Of a stretch of DNA of 64,000 nt, positions 22,291 through 34,857 are shown piece after piece; the stretch's first letter is position 1; every line of letters starts with the position of its first letter. This DNA comes from Carex sylvatica (Eukaryota; Streptophyta; Magnoliopsida; Poales; Cyperaceae), in contig CAXKVR010000170.1 of NCBI GenBank assembly GCA_964058845.1, forward strand, positions 124,001 through 188,000. The letters are read 5' to 3'. Both the position numbers and the translations under genes were made by a program. The notes beneath the pieces are model-generated. The model saw nothing but the letters and a program-made list of their open reading frames with translations. It was not told the DNA's origin and made no database searches.

Positions 22291-23235
22291 CGCCGGTTTA
22301 ACTTAGCCAAAATTTGAAAAATTTTCAAAACCTTGGCCTCCTTTCCTCTTCTCTTCAAAACCGTGGCCTCTCCTCTCTTCCTCTTCTCCTCAAGCACTTA
22401 GCCAAAAATTTCCCAAGTTTCAAAACCGTGGCCTCCCTTCCTCTAGCTCCGCCGTGCGCCTCTCTTCCTCTCCTTCTCAAACCCTAGTCTGTCGGCTCGT
22501 TCCACCCCGCCGTGCGTCTCTCTTCCACCCCACCGTCGGCTCGTTGGCTCCGCCTCCCTCTCCTTCTCAAACTCGGGTAAGTCCCCTCTCCCTCTCCCTT
22601 TAACAAAATCAATTTATTAATTCGGATTATGGGATTGTTGCTAATTCGGTTTATTAGAAATTATTGCTAATTTGGTTTTTTAGAAATTCGGATTATGGAA
22701 AATTCGGATTATTAATTGTTGTTAGTTCGGATTATGGGATTGTTGCTAATTCGATTTATTAGAAATTATTGCTAATTTGGTTTTTTAGAAATTCGGATTA
22801 CAAACTCATAATGTCTTGTTGCTAATTAGAAATTGTTGCTTATTACAAATTATTTAAAAAAATTAGTACCAAGGCTTATTACAAATTGTTAGCAATCCTC
22901 TTATTTGCTTATTTGAAATTGTTAAACTTTGTTTGTTCACCCTAGCTACTCAAGTATACTTGGTACCAAGGCATTGTGAGAATTTTATATGGTATTGCTC
23001 AAGTATTGGTAATTTAATTTATTTGGCATAGAGTTAACCCTAGTTGCTAATTCGGAATATTGTTAACCCTAGTTGCTTAATTAAGTTATAATCGAAATAT
23101 TGTTAAACCTTTTTACTCAAATATGTCTATTTAATTGTTCCAAATTATATTGCTAATTTTATATGGTATCGCTCAACTATTATCAAATTTTATTTGGCAT
23201 TGAATTAATCCTAATTGCTAATTCTTATTTCAGAT
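22290..23235 (+). promoter_or_regulatory. Probable promoter and 5' leader with intron of the tnpA-like gene
   Basis: After the last GATCGGTT array a CT-rich leader (CTTCCTCTTCTC repeats, 22320-22570) ends at a good donor, GGGTAAGTCC (22577). An acceptor (TTTCAG) follows at 23233, three bases before the tnpA-like ATG. This suggests a 5'UTR intron of about 650 bp. The intron contains an internal duplication around TTGCTAATTCG and TTTAGAAATTCGG. Confidence 0.55.
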
Positions 23236-24767
23236 ATGGAAGGTGATGGTGACATAGTCTCGGCTGAGAAGAAAAGAAGAGGACCTAACAAAATTAAGGA
23301 GAAGTTCAACGAGAAAGGCAAATAGCTGGAACTTGACAAATTTTATAGGCCGATTGTTACTCGAGATACGACGAGTTTTGCAACGGAATTTGGGATATTG
23401 GTAAGAAGGAATGTTTCTCTAAGGTTCCAACGGTGGAAAGATGTTCCAGATGAGAAAAAGCAAAAAATATGGGAAATACTTAAGGTAAACAAATTTTGCT
23501 GCTAATTTCACAAGATTTCTTTTGATATTAACTAACTCTAAATTTTTTATTTCTATTCGTTTGTAAGGTGGACTGGGGCATAATCGACAACGAAGAGGTG
23601 CAGAAATATTATTATCAGAAAATGTCTACTTGTCACCGGAAGTGGCGAACCGAAATGACTAAAGTGTGGCGCAAGGGTGAGACGCCCGATTTTGGTAAGC
23701 TCCAGATTGAAGAACAAGACTGGGAAGAATTTTGCAAGTACTGAGAGACAGAGAAATTTGATGTATGATAGTTACTATGGACCACCTACCTTATGTATAA
23801 TTAATTAAGAATTCAAATTTTTTTATAATTGAGACTAATTGTTTCTTTGTTCAAATTGTAGGATGCCAGCCAGACTGGAAAGGCGAATCAGGCCCACAAC
23901 GAGTATCCGCATTTCTTAGGATCCAGAGGTTATAACGGTGAGGGTTTTCAGAGTAGACTCAGAGATGCTATGCAGACGATTGCAAACGAGAAAGCATCTA
24001 GTGATCCGTCTTCCCAAGGGTCAACTAGTACTGCATTGACAGCAGAGGAGCTTATTGATTTGTCGGTTGAGCATAGGCACGTTACGTGGAAACTAGGAAG
24101 ACAGAAGCTCTCAGAAGAGACCAATGAACGCTTTTATCCAGAAACATACTTACCGGTTATCACCAGAATTGTGAGTATTTAGATATTGTCATTAATTGAA
24201 ACTTCAACTTTAATTTATTTTGCTATAACATTTATGTTGTCATTTCAGGAAGAACAAGAAGCGGCCTTTAAACAAGGCCAGTTGTCCGTCGTACGATACG
24301 ATGATGTTCTGGGAAAATCTCTGCCAAATCGGGAACATCCCGGGAGGGTGAGAGGAGTGGGCGGTCTGCTTCCAATTACAACAGCATTCGGTAAGAGCTC
24401 GATAAGGAGGAAACACACTGTTACTTACTCGAGATCCGAAGAAGAATTTGATGCGAGAGTGGATCAAAGAGTGGAGGAGAGAGTAAGAGGAATGGAGCAG
24501 AGATTGCGGCAACAAATGAAAGAAGAAATGAAGGCTGAGCTTGCAATAATGCTTCAGCAGACCATGGGCCAACAAGAAAAGACGTATAGCCCAACAGTCG
24601 TTCAATCACTTTCACAGAAATCTATACAACAAAAATCAGTACCTATAACTATATCTCTAGTCCAACAACAAAACTATAGCTATGGTAAGGGTGACATATA
24701 CTGGGGGCCTAATATTCACGAGCCTCCTCAGACCCAGTCCCAGTCCCAGTCGCACCGCAACTTGTAA
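23236..24767 (+). pseudogene. CACTA tnpA-like gene (Ptta/En/Spm transposase family), broken
   Basis: Four coding segments with good splice sites are visible: 23236-23484, 23568-23762, 23862-24170 and 24249-24767. They encode the plant Ptta/En/Spm family pattern: RFQRWKDVPDEKKQKIWE, VDWGIIDNEEVQKYYYQKM, then PHFLGSRGYNGEG and a C-terminal coiled coil (EEEFDARVDQRVEERVRGME) with a Gln-rich tail. Two nonsense codons break it: TAG at 23323 and TGA at 23742, where the family has Trp. The final stop at 24765 coincides with the junction to the Tekay-like LTR, so the natural C-terminus is probably lost. The product would bind subterminal repeats. Confidence 0.82.
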
Positions 24768-27134
24768 AAGTACCCAAAGGGTGGGGATGAGAATTTCATT
24801 CTCAGTGCGAAATTTACCACATACAGGTTATTGGACTTGCAATCAGACTCTATTTTCACAAAATAAAACTCATACGAAATCACTTTCACAGTTCTACCGC
24901 AGTATATATTTATATATATATGAATGCATATGCTTGACAACAGATAATTAATTGAAATTCAACCAATGGAATATTCAAATCGAAGTTCGAACGAGAACAT
25001 AATAGGCTTAAATCATTTTTTTATAAGGCTGGTAGCACCTACAGATGTTCCACCGAGCTGGACCCTTTTTTTTATCTGACTCTCGTCTGTAGGGTTTCTG
25101 ACACCTACAGACGTACCACCTATTTGGACCCTTTATCTGACACCCATCTGCAGTGCTTTGGCTTAACCATTTTTCTAAGGTCTGGTTTGAAATCATATAA
25201 TGAAAATTCTCTTCGGAACTCAAGATATCGCAATATTCAATTGACCTTCCAAATGCATTATCCCGTAGGATAGTACCACTGAGCCACAGACGTTACACAC
25301 AAGTCATCCACAAACATCATCACGATCACAATCAAAATCACATATAAACATGTATATAGTCACCCACCCCTCGTCCCAACCGGTACTGGAAAACATGAGG
25401 GCCGTTCACCTAATGCGCCAGAAGGATCATGGGATCAAAGTCAGCTGATACAGCATAACTTTGCAAATTTCGTTCACAGGGTCAAAGTTAGCCATACGGC
25501 TTAACTTTACCAATTCGTCTCAATGATTCTCACAATCGACAGTTTGTGGTGACTTTCAACCAAAAATCAGATCACAGAATACAATTCAATTTGACAACCG
25601 GACGCACATGCAAATCAACATATCACATGATTTCCAACAGTTATGCAACATAAATCAAACATTCAACATGACAATTCGAGTAATAATCTAATTTATGAAA
25701 ATAAAACATCAGACAAGTCCAAGAACCCCGCACCTGATTACGACGAGCGTACAGCGAAGCTACGGGTCAGGCATCCCGGATTGCTCCGCAAAGTCTGGCT
25801 CTACCGAGCTTACACCTATATAGTACGGGTTCATTTGGTTTAGACTCGGTTTAAATGGTCAGAAGGTTCGATTGGGTGACACGAGTCATTTCCTATTTCC
25901 TTAACCAAATTCGTTTGCTCATTTTACTCGTTTCCTCACTTAACACTTCTTAATCATCACGCACTTATGCGATTAGGTCCTTTAAACCATATAAAATCTC
26001 AATTTGGTAACAATTCCTTTACCGATTGGTTAAACCCTAATTTGGTCGAAATCTGACTTAGCCGGTACACGTGCTTAGCATTTAAGGATCAAATGTAACT
26101 CTACCGATTACAAGTCTAATTGGTCGGTCTAGCCTAATCAATCATTCGCATTTCTCAATTTCGAATTTGGTACCGAAAAACCCTAAAACTGGAGATTCTC
26201 GAAATTGAGATGAAATCGAGAAAAGAATTGATACAAAACAAGCTAGGAGGTTCAAATGGCTAGTATACCACTAATTCAACACAAACCTCGGGTTTAAAAT
26301 GAAAACCCAAGAAATCGAGAAAAATCCAAGATTTCGAGGGAAAAAGGAAAGAACATTTACCGAACGGAAGGGCTAGGAGAGATCTACGGCCCGTTTCTCG
26401 CGTCTACCTTTGATTTCACGAGTTTTGGAGCACTTTGGAGGGAGGAATAGCGCTCTCTCTCTCTTTGGGCGGAGCTCACAGGAAAGGGAAAGAAAAGGGC
26501 GGAGGAGAAAGAGAGAAAGGAAAAGAAGAAATCTGAGTTTTGATTAAAAATCCCTCTGAGTGCGGACGCACTCATTTTCAGTGCGGGTCGGCCACCCGCA
26601 CTCAGCCCTTGTCAGAATTCAAACTGAACAGAAAACACAGAAAAATACCCTAGTGCGGATGCATTCATTTTCAGTGCGGGTCAGTCACCCGCACTCATTA
26701 CTTGGGTAAATTTTAGAACTTGGAAAATTCACAGAAAATTCATGAGTGCGGACACACTAAGTTTCAGTGCGGACGCACTCAGTACTTAGTCAAATTTTTC
26801 AGAAAACAGCACTGAATCAAGAAAAGTCCGAGCCTAATGCGTCCGCATTTAAATTCAGTGCGGGTTGAGACACCCGCACTCAGGACTTGGTCAATTTTCA
26901 GCAAAAGAACTGGGGTCCGTGCGGATCATCCATCCGCACTCACCACCAGTGCGAACGCACTGAGCCTGTAAGGTTCCAGAAACTCGAAATTTCGACGCGG
27001 TTTCGATTCACACTTGATTTACTTATCTAGGGAAACCTAAATTAAGGTTTAAACTGTTATTTTATTAACACGATTTTCGATTCTAGCTTTTGAAATCTCT
27101 TAAAAATAACTTATGAAAACTTCGTAACGTAACA
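24764..27134 (-). mobile_element. Truncated Tekay-like LTR, relative of the Ty3 LTR at 6037-8482
   Basis: Blocks in the same order as in the full LTR include GGGGATGAGAATT/TTCTCAGTGCG (24785 and 6396), CTACAGATGTTCCACC (25042 and 6637), CCCCTCGTCCCAACCGGTAC (25367 and 6901) and CAGACAAGTCCA/ACCCCGCACCTGA (25712 and 7238). The right end GTAACGTAACA at 27134 corresponds to AATGTCACA at 8482. The first 350 bp or so are missing at the CACTA junction. Unlike the full LTR it carries an AGTGCGG module at 26555-26960. No internal retrotransposon region accompanies it. The sequence is well diverged, so it belongs to an older or sister family. Confidence 0.82.
26555..26960 (+). repeat. AGTGCGG palindromic module, copy 3, in the Tekay-like LTR
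   Basis: Repeated AGTGCGGACGCACT and CAGTGCGGGT...CCCGCACT words, with the diagnostic spacer GAAAAGTCCGAGCCTAATGC at 26820. The order of words and spacers parallels the Tat-like LTR copies at 10150 and 63490. The full Tekay-like LTR at 6037-8482 lacks it. Confidence 0.85.
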
Positions 27135-28301
27135 ACCAGGTTTATCCAGGGAAGAAAAATTTCCGATTAGAGGTCGGAAAAATAAACATCTGGTCGTCAC
27201 ATTCAACGATACTACAGCTTTTGAAGAGACAGATATTAGTTTATTTGGCCCTCGTGTTAAATACAATCAGGAACTTGCCGCATGGCAACTTTATACCAAC
27301 ATAGACGAACTTGTAAAGAAAATCAATGAGACCCATGTTCACGGTAACTGAGAATGTAAAATACACAAAAGGGAGCGAACACGGTTAGTTATGCTATGTA
27401 AAACTCACCCGCGGTGCGAGTTCCGCCTTTATGCAACCCCTGCGGGTTCAGTGGAAGCATGGATGATTAGGAGGTGTGAACCACCTCACACATGCAAGTC
27501 TGCGTCCACAAGGACAGACCACGCACAGCTGACGACATCACTAATTGCCGATGCAATTGAGGAGGACATTAAGTTGGATCCATCGATGAGCATCAAGGCG
27601 GTGGCTATTAATAACCCGTAATTCCTGCAATTCGTGACATTATACCAATTCTAGCAATTCATAATCGAATCGAATTCAACAATTACACAACTTAATCACA
27701 TTTGCATAAATTATACAATCGAATAGAATTCAACAATTACACAATTTCATCACAATCGAATCGATTTGAACCGAATCGATTCGAATTCAACAATTACACA
27801 ACTTAATCGCATTCAATCGAATCGAAAACTTACCCGAGAGAAATGGAGCAGTGGCAGTGAGGTAGAGGGCGGGGGAGGTGTAGATTCGCGGTGGTGAAGG
27901 TGGCAGCGAGCGAGGGAGAGGAGAGGTGTGGTGCAGCAGCGGCGGAGGCAAGGGCGGAGCACCGGTGGCGGGGGCAGAGTGGCTAGGGCGACCGTTTTTT
28001 TTTTCGTTTTCTTCTTCTGGAGCGGAGGGGAAACAGAGAAGGGAGAGAGGGGGAGTGGAGGTCACGGGTTGGATTTAACACTCATAGTGGACCACCGGGC
28101 TATGGGGCGGTTTGGTCAGTGCATGACCCGCCCGCGTGTGAGGCAGTCTGCTATTCCTATGATCCGCCCCGCCATCTGGCGGTTCGTCTGCATTTTGGAC
28201 TGCCCCAGGCCCAGGCGGTTGGGTTATTTTAAAAAAAAAAAATGTATTTAAGATTATTTTTAAAATTTTGTTTTAATTTTGGGTATTAATAAAAATGGTC
28301 G
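27135..28301 (+). mobile_element. MULE remnant: mudrA fragment joined to 3' terminal inverted repeat
   Basis: 27140-27612 matches 60800-61262 of the larger MULE and includes the DNA-binding domain (CEFRLYATPAGS, CEPPHTCKSAS). It carries a TGA at 27348 in place of Trp. After 27612 homology stops. From about 27840 to 28301 the sequence is the inverted counterpart of the MULE 5' end at 59248-59530: GC-rich CCGCC clusters, then GGGTATTAATAAAAATGGTCG. This is therefore an internally deleted copy whose left part was replaced by the Tekay-like LTR. The flank starting TAGAAACTC would be the 9-bp target duplication. Confidence 0.8.
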
Positions 28302-29929
28302 TAGAAACTCTAATAGCTAATAGCTTCAGAGATGTAGATGTTCTACAAAAATAATCATAATAACTACACACATCGATAACCATAATTAATAAAATAAAAT
28401 AAAAGCAAAGCAAAGCATATATGTTAAGACTTAAGGCTAACAAAAACCGCCATTCGTTCATAATATTTTATTTTCCTACCAACTAATATATATATAGTTG
28501 ATAACTATATTTGTGATTTATAATTTGGAAGATTAAAAATAAATAGTATACAAATAATTACACTACTATGAACACAATATATTCAGAGTTGTAAGCAACA
28601 TTTGCATTCTTAACAACAAAGTATAATTACAAATGTAAAACTTCAACAAACCACATAACAAAGTATAATTACAAATGTAAAACTTCAACAAACCACGTTA
28701 CATATATACAACAAACCACAGTGATAGTGATAGTGATAGTGTATTATATTATTATTATATGAAGTGGGTGAGATGAGATGAAGTGATCAAGTCACAGTAC
28801 TGCCGCTGACGCCCAATCCCATAATCATTATGCTAGGCAGTAGGGATGCATTATTTGTTTTTATGCACAACACAACTCACTCAGTATGTTTTGCATACTC
28901 AACCCAAAGAATACGTTTCAGTATATTTTTTCATACTTCCTAAATTATTTTTGGATACTTCTATTTAAGTACTTTAAGAATTATACTTGCGTCATTTTTT
29001 TTCAGATTTTTTTTTGTTTTATAGTTAAAATTTAATGCATGTTCTTTTGGATTGAAATTTAATTTGATACTTTAAAATATCAGATTTATTTTATTTTTCA
29101 AAAGAGTCTTTAAAAAAAATTATGACGATGTTCTTTCTAGTGAATTCTACCATTAGGTAATTAGTGAATATGGTACCAACAAATTTCACATGGTACCAAA
29201 AATGAACAATTTGTTATAAAAGAATGAAAAAAAAACAATTATAGCAAAATAAATTTTATAAATCTGTATATTTTTAAATTTTAGTAATATAAAAAATCTT
29301 TACAAAATTAAACAATAATAGGTCCATAATTCTAACACTTAAAAAATAAATCTTCAAATTTTTGCAATTCAAAAGAAAGTACAAACTTTTACCTCAATAC
29401 AAAAAATAATGCAAAAATTTTACAAGTTATATAGTATATCATCTGGGACGGTTTCCAAAAAAACTAGTACTAATATGCTCCTATACCTCTAAATCTGGGA
29501 CTGTTCATAATCATAGCGCATCATTAATTGCGCATAGAGATTAGAGAAGCGAAGCGAAGGCCGAAGGGACGTGGACAGAAAGAATGGAGGGAAATTTCGG
29601 AAATAAATCTGCTGTTATTCTTGAGGAATAACAGGACCCTGTTATTCTAATTTCATCCGTTGATGTTGTCTGAAATTTGCGTATAAATTTTTTTTGCATT
29701 AAGATTCGTGCATAGAAAATTTGAATGATTGGAATTAGAATAACAGCAGATTTATTTCCGGAAATTTCAACAAGCCCAAAGCCCAAAGGGGTAAATTGGT
29801 AAATTAATTCAAGGAGTAAAGTTACTATTTAATCTTCTTTTCAGCTCTTAGTTTCTCATCCGTCTCCATTCCATTGTATTACCTTCAGAATCCATAGTTC
29901 AAAGAAATAAAACAAACAAACTAAAAGCC
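28302..29929. other. Intergenic, AT-rich, upstream of the GeBP-like gene
   Basis: There is no supportable coding frame. A 44-bp direct duplication containing AACAAAGTATAATTACAAAT lies at 28615-28700 and a GTGATA microsatellite near 28722. A short inverted pair, GAAATAAATCTGCTGTTATTC at about 29599 and its complement at about 29735, brackets 150 bp and may be a small MITE. The stretch 29440-29510 (ATCTGGGACGGTTTCC) resembles a decayed CACTA end. The last 100 bp before 29930 is CT-rich and probably the gene's leader. Confidence 0.6.
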
Positions 29930-30669
29930 ATGGCACCAAAAGGAAATGGAAAAGGAAAAGGAAAACAATTAGCAGCAGCAGCAGCAGCAGGAGGAGGTTC
30001 TCTAGACAAGAAGCAAAAGAATGTAGTAGGCTTATCATCCAAATCCAACAATGTGGTAAGAATTTGGAAAGAGGAAGACGAGAAAATCCTCCTACAGGCA
30101 TTGGTACAATATCACCACCAAAACCAATGCCTACCTCATCCAAACAATTATGCTTCATTCTTCTCAAATTTGGGGGACCCTTTCTCCTCTTTCCAGCCCG
30201 ACCCATCTCAGCTGTACAACAAAATTCGTGTTTTTCGACGCTTCTACAGGAAGCAAAAGAAGAATCCTCAATCTGTCAAAGAAGGACATAATAGGTATAT
30301 ATATTATATATTTTCAAAAAAATTCAAAATTACTAATTACTGACCTGACCTGACCTGATGTACCTTTCCTTTTTCAAAATTAGACTTGTCTATGAAATGT
30401 GCCACAAGCTTTTCGGCAAAGGTGATGATGGTGTTGCTGCCGAGGAAGATGACGGCAATTATACTAATCTTCTTCAGTTGAAGGATGAGGCTGCGATGCA
30501 ACTTCCGCGACTTTCGTATATGGAAGATCAAGAATTCATCAGATTGGTGGGGCTGTCGATGGCTCGCAAATATGAGGATGATCTAATAGAGATCAAGAAC
30601 TCCATCACAAAACTTAAAATGAAAGAATTCAGGTTGCGTTATAAAATATTTACTACAATTCTTCGGTAG
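29930..30669 (+). CDS. GeBP-like (DUF573) DNA-binding protein
   Basis: Two exons, 29930-30294 and 30384-30669, joined across a GT-AG intron, give 216 residues. The N-terminus is basic with a poly-Ala/Gly run. The GLABROUS1-enhancer-binding-protein domain spans about residues 45-135: RIWKEEDEKILLQALVQY, a YNKIRVFRRFYRKQKKN helix, and HNRLVYEMCHKLFG, whose first Arg codon is split by the intron. GeBP proteins are plant transcription regulators with a Myb-like helix motif, linked to cytokinin responses and leaf-hair genes. The protein is shorter than most GeBPs; the C-terminal leucine-zipper-like segment is reduced to EIKNSITKLKMKEF. A further 3' exon cannot be excluded, since a donor-like CAG/GTTGCG lies near 30632. 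No inactivating lesion is seen. Confidence 0.75.
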
Positions 30670-33287
30670 ATCATTGTGAAATTAGGAGGAAGTTGAAGTT
30701 TTTGTAAGTTTAACTATATATTCCTCTCCTCTATGATTGTTGTTTTAATTTGAATCAAATATATATTTTGTTGTTGCTTGTTGCTTTTGCACAAGCAAAT
30801 ATTTTGTAAACATTTCAATATATATTGCTGCCATGTTGACATTATTTTGTTGCTTCTGCACCGGCATATTGAGTAGTACTGGAACCAGAATTTGAGGTCG
30901 AAATGATTCTAGTTTGGATGATGTTATCTTGAAGTTGCAAAAGAACTAACAAAAAATAAATAAAATCACACAAGTGGCCAGTAAATTAAATTAACAGGTA
31001 CTTACTGGTAGGTGTGGCATGCATTTAAGTAGATATGGTATTGACATGAAATTTGCATTATTTTACTGGTAATTGGAAATTTATTCTATGGTCTGGCCCA
31101 TCTGGTTGTTAACATACTAGTAATATAATACAAAGAAAAACTAGCTCATCTCTAGAGGGAAGATGTAAATTACCGATTAAGAGTTTAATCATTCCGACCA
31201 CACCATACACAGCTCCCACTTTTGCATTTTGTGTGTATGCTGCAGCATCTCTCCTGCACCCAATTTTCATAATTCCTTAAAATTCAGAGCACTCAAATTT
31301 TCTAAATGTCTTACAACATTGCTCAACAAATAAAGAATGTATAATACTAAGAATAAAAGCCCCGTAAAATGAAGAGGATCAACTACAAGTTTTACATATA
31401 CTACTGCTGTATCTGTATAGCTCCAGAATTCCATTATTTTTTTCTTATCTTGTGGGTAATGTATACTTGGGAATTCAGTTTAACAGCAAAATTCATAAAG
31501 TGCAAAATAAAAAATAAAAAAAGATACCTATGGTTTCCATGGATCCATCAGCTCTGTTAATTTGAAAAATAGAATCAGTGACACCATCAACTGGCTAAAA
31601 AATGTATTTGTCTGGATATTCCCATAATCGAATGGAGCTTATGGGGAGATTCTTCCATTCTTCTAAATTTAAATCTGTTAAATCCAAGTTAAGATTTAAT
31701 GGTTACTGGTGCTCTCAATTAAACTAAATGACCACCTATAATCTAAAGTTAGTTCTTAAAGGAGACATTTGCATTATCATGTACTTGGTCAAGAGTTCTA
31801 ATGTGTCGGATTGAGTTAACCCGGTTCAGATCAGGCTGAGTTACAATGGAATGGTGACATCTACCTTTTTTATTATAACAAATCAATTTTAACTTTTAGA
31901 AAATTGTAAGAAAAGCCTGTCTTACAATAGAGAAGAGGGGGCAGTGCATAACTGATTGATACAGTTTCTGATTTTGCACATTGGAAACCAAACATTTCAT
32001 TCATCTAGATCGACTTGACCATACAACAGAAAGGGAAGGAGAAGGGGAAGTACCATACCTTTTACCTTCTGATTCGTTTGTTCTTTACTAAAGAGTTCAA
32101 AAGCCAGATCTCGATTCTAAAGAGAGAGAGAAGAAGAGGAGCATGACAGGCAAAGAAAATTAAGAGCACTGTACCAAAACTGACAAGGCATTGCCGGTGT
32201 TAGGATTTGCGATTTTGACCTGAACGTACTCAACAAAGCGACAAGCTGACTTCATACGGCTGCATTCTTCTCGGCCTATCATCCTTGACCCTTCAGTTAG
32301 TGTGTATGAATGCCTGTGACTGTGTTGGTGCTGCAAATATTAAGGCATTGGAACCTTTTTTATTCTTATTCAAGGACTTCAAACCTGGATTTTAGTCCTT
32401 TGGGTATTGGAAGTTCTTATCATACCAGTATTCCCAATTTTATGTTTTTCAATTGCTTACCAAGTCAATCCACAAGCTTACTTTTTTAGTTTGATTTTTG
32501 TTAACTAGAATATTACCTCAAAACTCTCTGGGCGCCCCCCTTGACCACCTTACCAGCTTCCTGTTACCTAGCAATTTCAATCTCCACCTTGCCACCAGCA
32601 GATCCGTCGCTGCTGCATTCTGAGATGCGACAGAGGCGTCGATGTGGTCGGGCTCCGCTGGCATTCCGAAGAGTGGCGCCCACCAGTTTGGGGATCGGGC
32701 ATCTCCTATCGCTCCCGCTGATCCGATCAGAGAATTTCCGGAAACTTCAATTCCATGACTCATTTTGAAAGAGAATTGGTGGTTCCGATCAGACCCTTAA
32801 TGTAAAGACATGAAAGCACCCTTCAACATTCTTTTCCTAAACAACAAATTTCAATTTCATTTTCATATATATCACTTGAAAGCACCCTTGATATTTCCCT
32901 GATATAAAAAAGGACAATGAAAATAAGTAAAAAGAAAACAAAAGCAAAAAAGAAAAGTTTTTGGCACAGTAACAGAAGGGGCATGGAAGCATCTTTCTTG
33001 GTCAAATCTAAAACAAAATTGAACATGCTATTGATTTCAATTACATCCTGCCTTGCATTATTCCACATAAAGCAATCCATATTTCAAATTAAAGAGGAAA
33101 TTGAAAATAATTTGACAAAAAAATAGACAAAAAAATAATTTCAAAATAATTTCAATACAGTGATGTTTCAACAAAATCCCTGGTATAGTGTTTGGTAACA
33201 AATTAATGCTCAATCCCCAAACTAACCCTAATACCTACACTAACCCTCATGCAACTAACATTAACTACTTCGAGAAAATAAAATTAC
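30670..33287. other. Intergenic or intronic DNA, unassigned exon-like frames on the minus strand
   Basis: No gene is firmly supported. On the minus strand, 32763-32518 opens with ATG and has a coding-like composition (WWAPLFGMPAEPDHID). A downstream minus-strand segment near 32330-32160 follows a TTTGCAG acceptor and reads RMIGREECSRMKSACRFVEY before a stop. These could be exons of one small unrecognised gene or of a pseudogene, but no family was recognised. The remainder is AT-rich, with no clear repeats. Confidence 0.35.
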
Positions 33288-33412
33288 CTTATGAAAGAAT
33301 GGGGGCAAGCGACCAAGGGCATAATTGACAATTTCTTTTCCACCATGTACCGAATCCAAAACTCAGGGTAGTTGGAATATGGAATCAAGCATCTCTCATA
33401 AAGCTTAACCAT
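33288..33412 (-). pseudogene. Relic exon of PRP39 (pre-mRNA-processing factor 39)
   Basis: Between a GTTAG acceptor and a donor-like CATAAG/GTAATT, the minus strand encodes KLYERCLIPYSNYPEFWIRY. After a one-base frame change it continues GGKEIVNYALGRLPPFF. Both halves match the HAT-repeat region of plant PRP39, a U1 snRNP-associated splicing factor, but the few residues normally between them are missing. No other PRP39 exon was found nearby. It is best read as an isolated, frameshifted exon left by a duplication. Confidence 0.6.
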
Positions 33413-34857
33413 CTAACAACAAGAGGTGTTGTCAAATATCCATTAATGTAAATTATTTCATATGCATTTTTTTTTCAAACTCTCAATGCCCATCAAAGTG
33501 GAGAGAAAAATGAAGTACATGCACATGCAAATAGCCAGCATTCAGGGGCACAATTATAAATAATGAATTTCATACCCAATAAAAATCTCCTTTTCTCACA
33601 ACAAAATCCAGATACCATGCCAATTCTCAAGCAGAGAACCATCAAGCAATGTCACATGAAAATAGTGCCTTGTTATATTGTCCTCATAGCAATGAGCAAA
33701 TGATATTCTATCTTCTCAACTTCTTTATCATGTCAATATCCAACCTTGAACTAACTCAAAAAATCTGAAATCTCAAGGCATAGAACAGTGACACAAGTTC
33801 TGTTCCTTCAATTGATGCTGCTGCTGCAAGCAGAGGATAACTTCTTAAAACTGAATCACTCAATTGAAAATAAACAAGTCCTTTGGAAAACAAATAAAAT
33901 GTAAGGTATTTTAAAAATGGGACCTTCAATAAAAAAAAAATTGAGACCTTGCAAATAATGCCCAATATTTGCACATAAACCAGCAATTCTCATATTTGCA
34001 ACTACTAGCACCTAAGAAAGTACTAAAGTGAAGAAACTTGGATTTTTCAAGGAGGTTTACTAATACTAAATAATGTTATAAAGTTTCAGAATTACCATGA
34101 CAGATAGCTTGATAAACTATCATAATAGCATATTTAGCCATTAAAAGGGTAAAAAGTTGGATCAAGATAGATCAATAAATCTAATCGGTGAAACTAATGT
34201 ATCAAAATTCATGCTTGCACTATCCAGCATTGCTCTCAGCTTTTCTACAGTATAAACTGGAACGAAGACGATTTATTAGTATACTAAGTCTAGTGTTGCT
34301 CTTACAATACTAGATTGTGGCAAAATGTCACCATGTTTTCGAATTTACTTGTATGGCTTTTATAATTCGTATATTGAACAACTTTCATATATATGTCATG
34401 TATATAAAAGATGATGAGATTTGGATCCATGTTTTACTGAAAATTATTTGTAACCATAGTATATTGAACAGTCTTAACAAACTATGGTGCATATATGTTG
34501 ATTGCAAGATCTAGGTACAACAACTATCTAATATACATCCACAGTGATCTAGGGTCCATGTGATTTTTTTTTTTCATTTAATTATGGTTATGTTAGTCAG
34601 AAAGAGAGAAATAAAACTAAAACTATACTTAAAAAAAAAAAAAGCTTCCCATCACTGTTCGAAGTAAAAAAGGAGATAAATTTTTTATAACTTCTCCATT
34701 GTGAAAAGTTCAATATTTCTTCAACTATATCAAAATTAACAACACACCCTGAACTTCCTTTTCTTTGTTAAGATAAAGCCCGAGAAACTATACTTACATA
34801 AAACCAAACCAAAACAAACCACAAAAAAACCCAAAATATAATAATCAGCCCCTTTGC
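33413..34857. other. Intergenic, AT-rich, nothing recognised
   Basis: There is no coding frame with a recognisable domain, and no terminal-repeat pair was found. A poly-A tract lies near 34630. The 3' flank of the glycosylase gene begins at its right edge. Confidence 0.6.

Larger units (their letters stand above)
14711..24763 (+). mobile_element. CACTA (En/Spm-type) transposon, 3' end lost
   Basis: The left end is CACTAGTGGAAAAACAGG at 14711, a typical CACTA terminus. Inward lie GATCGGTT subterminal arrays (14733-14905, 15606-15853), a captured SINA-like exon, a 192-bp hairpin, TNP2 (17095-20460), a further GATCGGTT array with duplicated segments (20782-22290), and a tnpA-like gene (23236-24767). 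Gene order TNP2 then tnpA-like on one strand is normal for plant CACTA elements. No matching CACTAGTG end exists downstream. At about 24764 the sequence switches to a truncated Tekay-like LTR, so the 3' subterminal region and TIR are missing and the 3-bp target duplication cannot be checked. Confidence 0.88.

Noticed and set aside
30064..30353. Alternative frames overlapping the GeBP-like exon
   Set aside because: Only the 29930 frame has the GeBP domain and joins in phase to exon 2.
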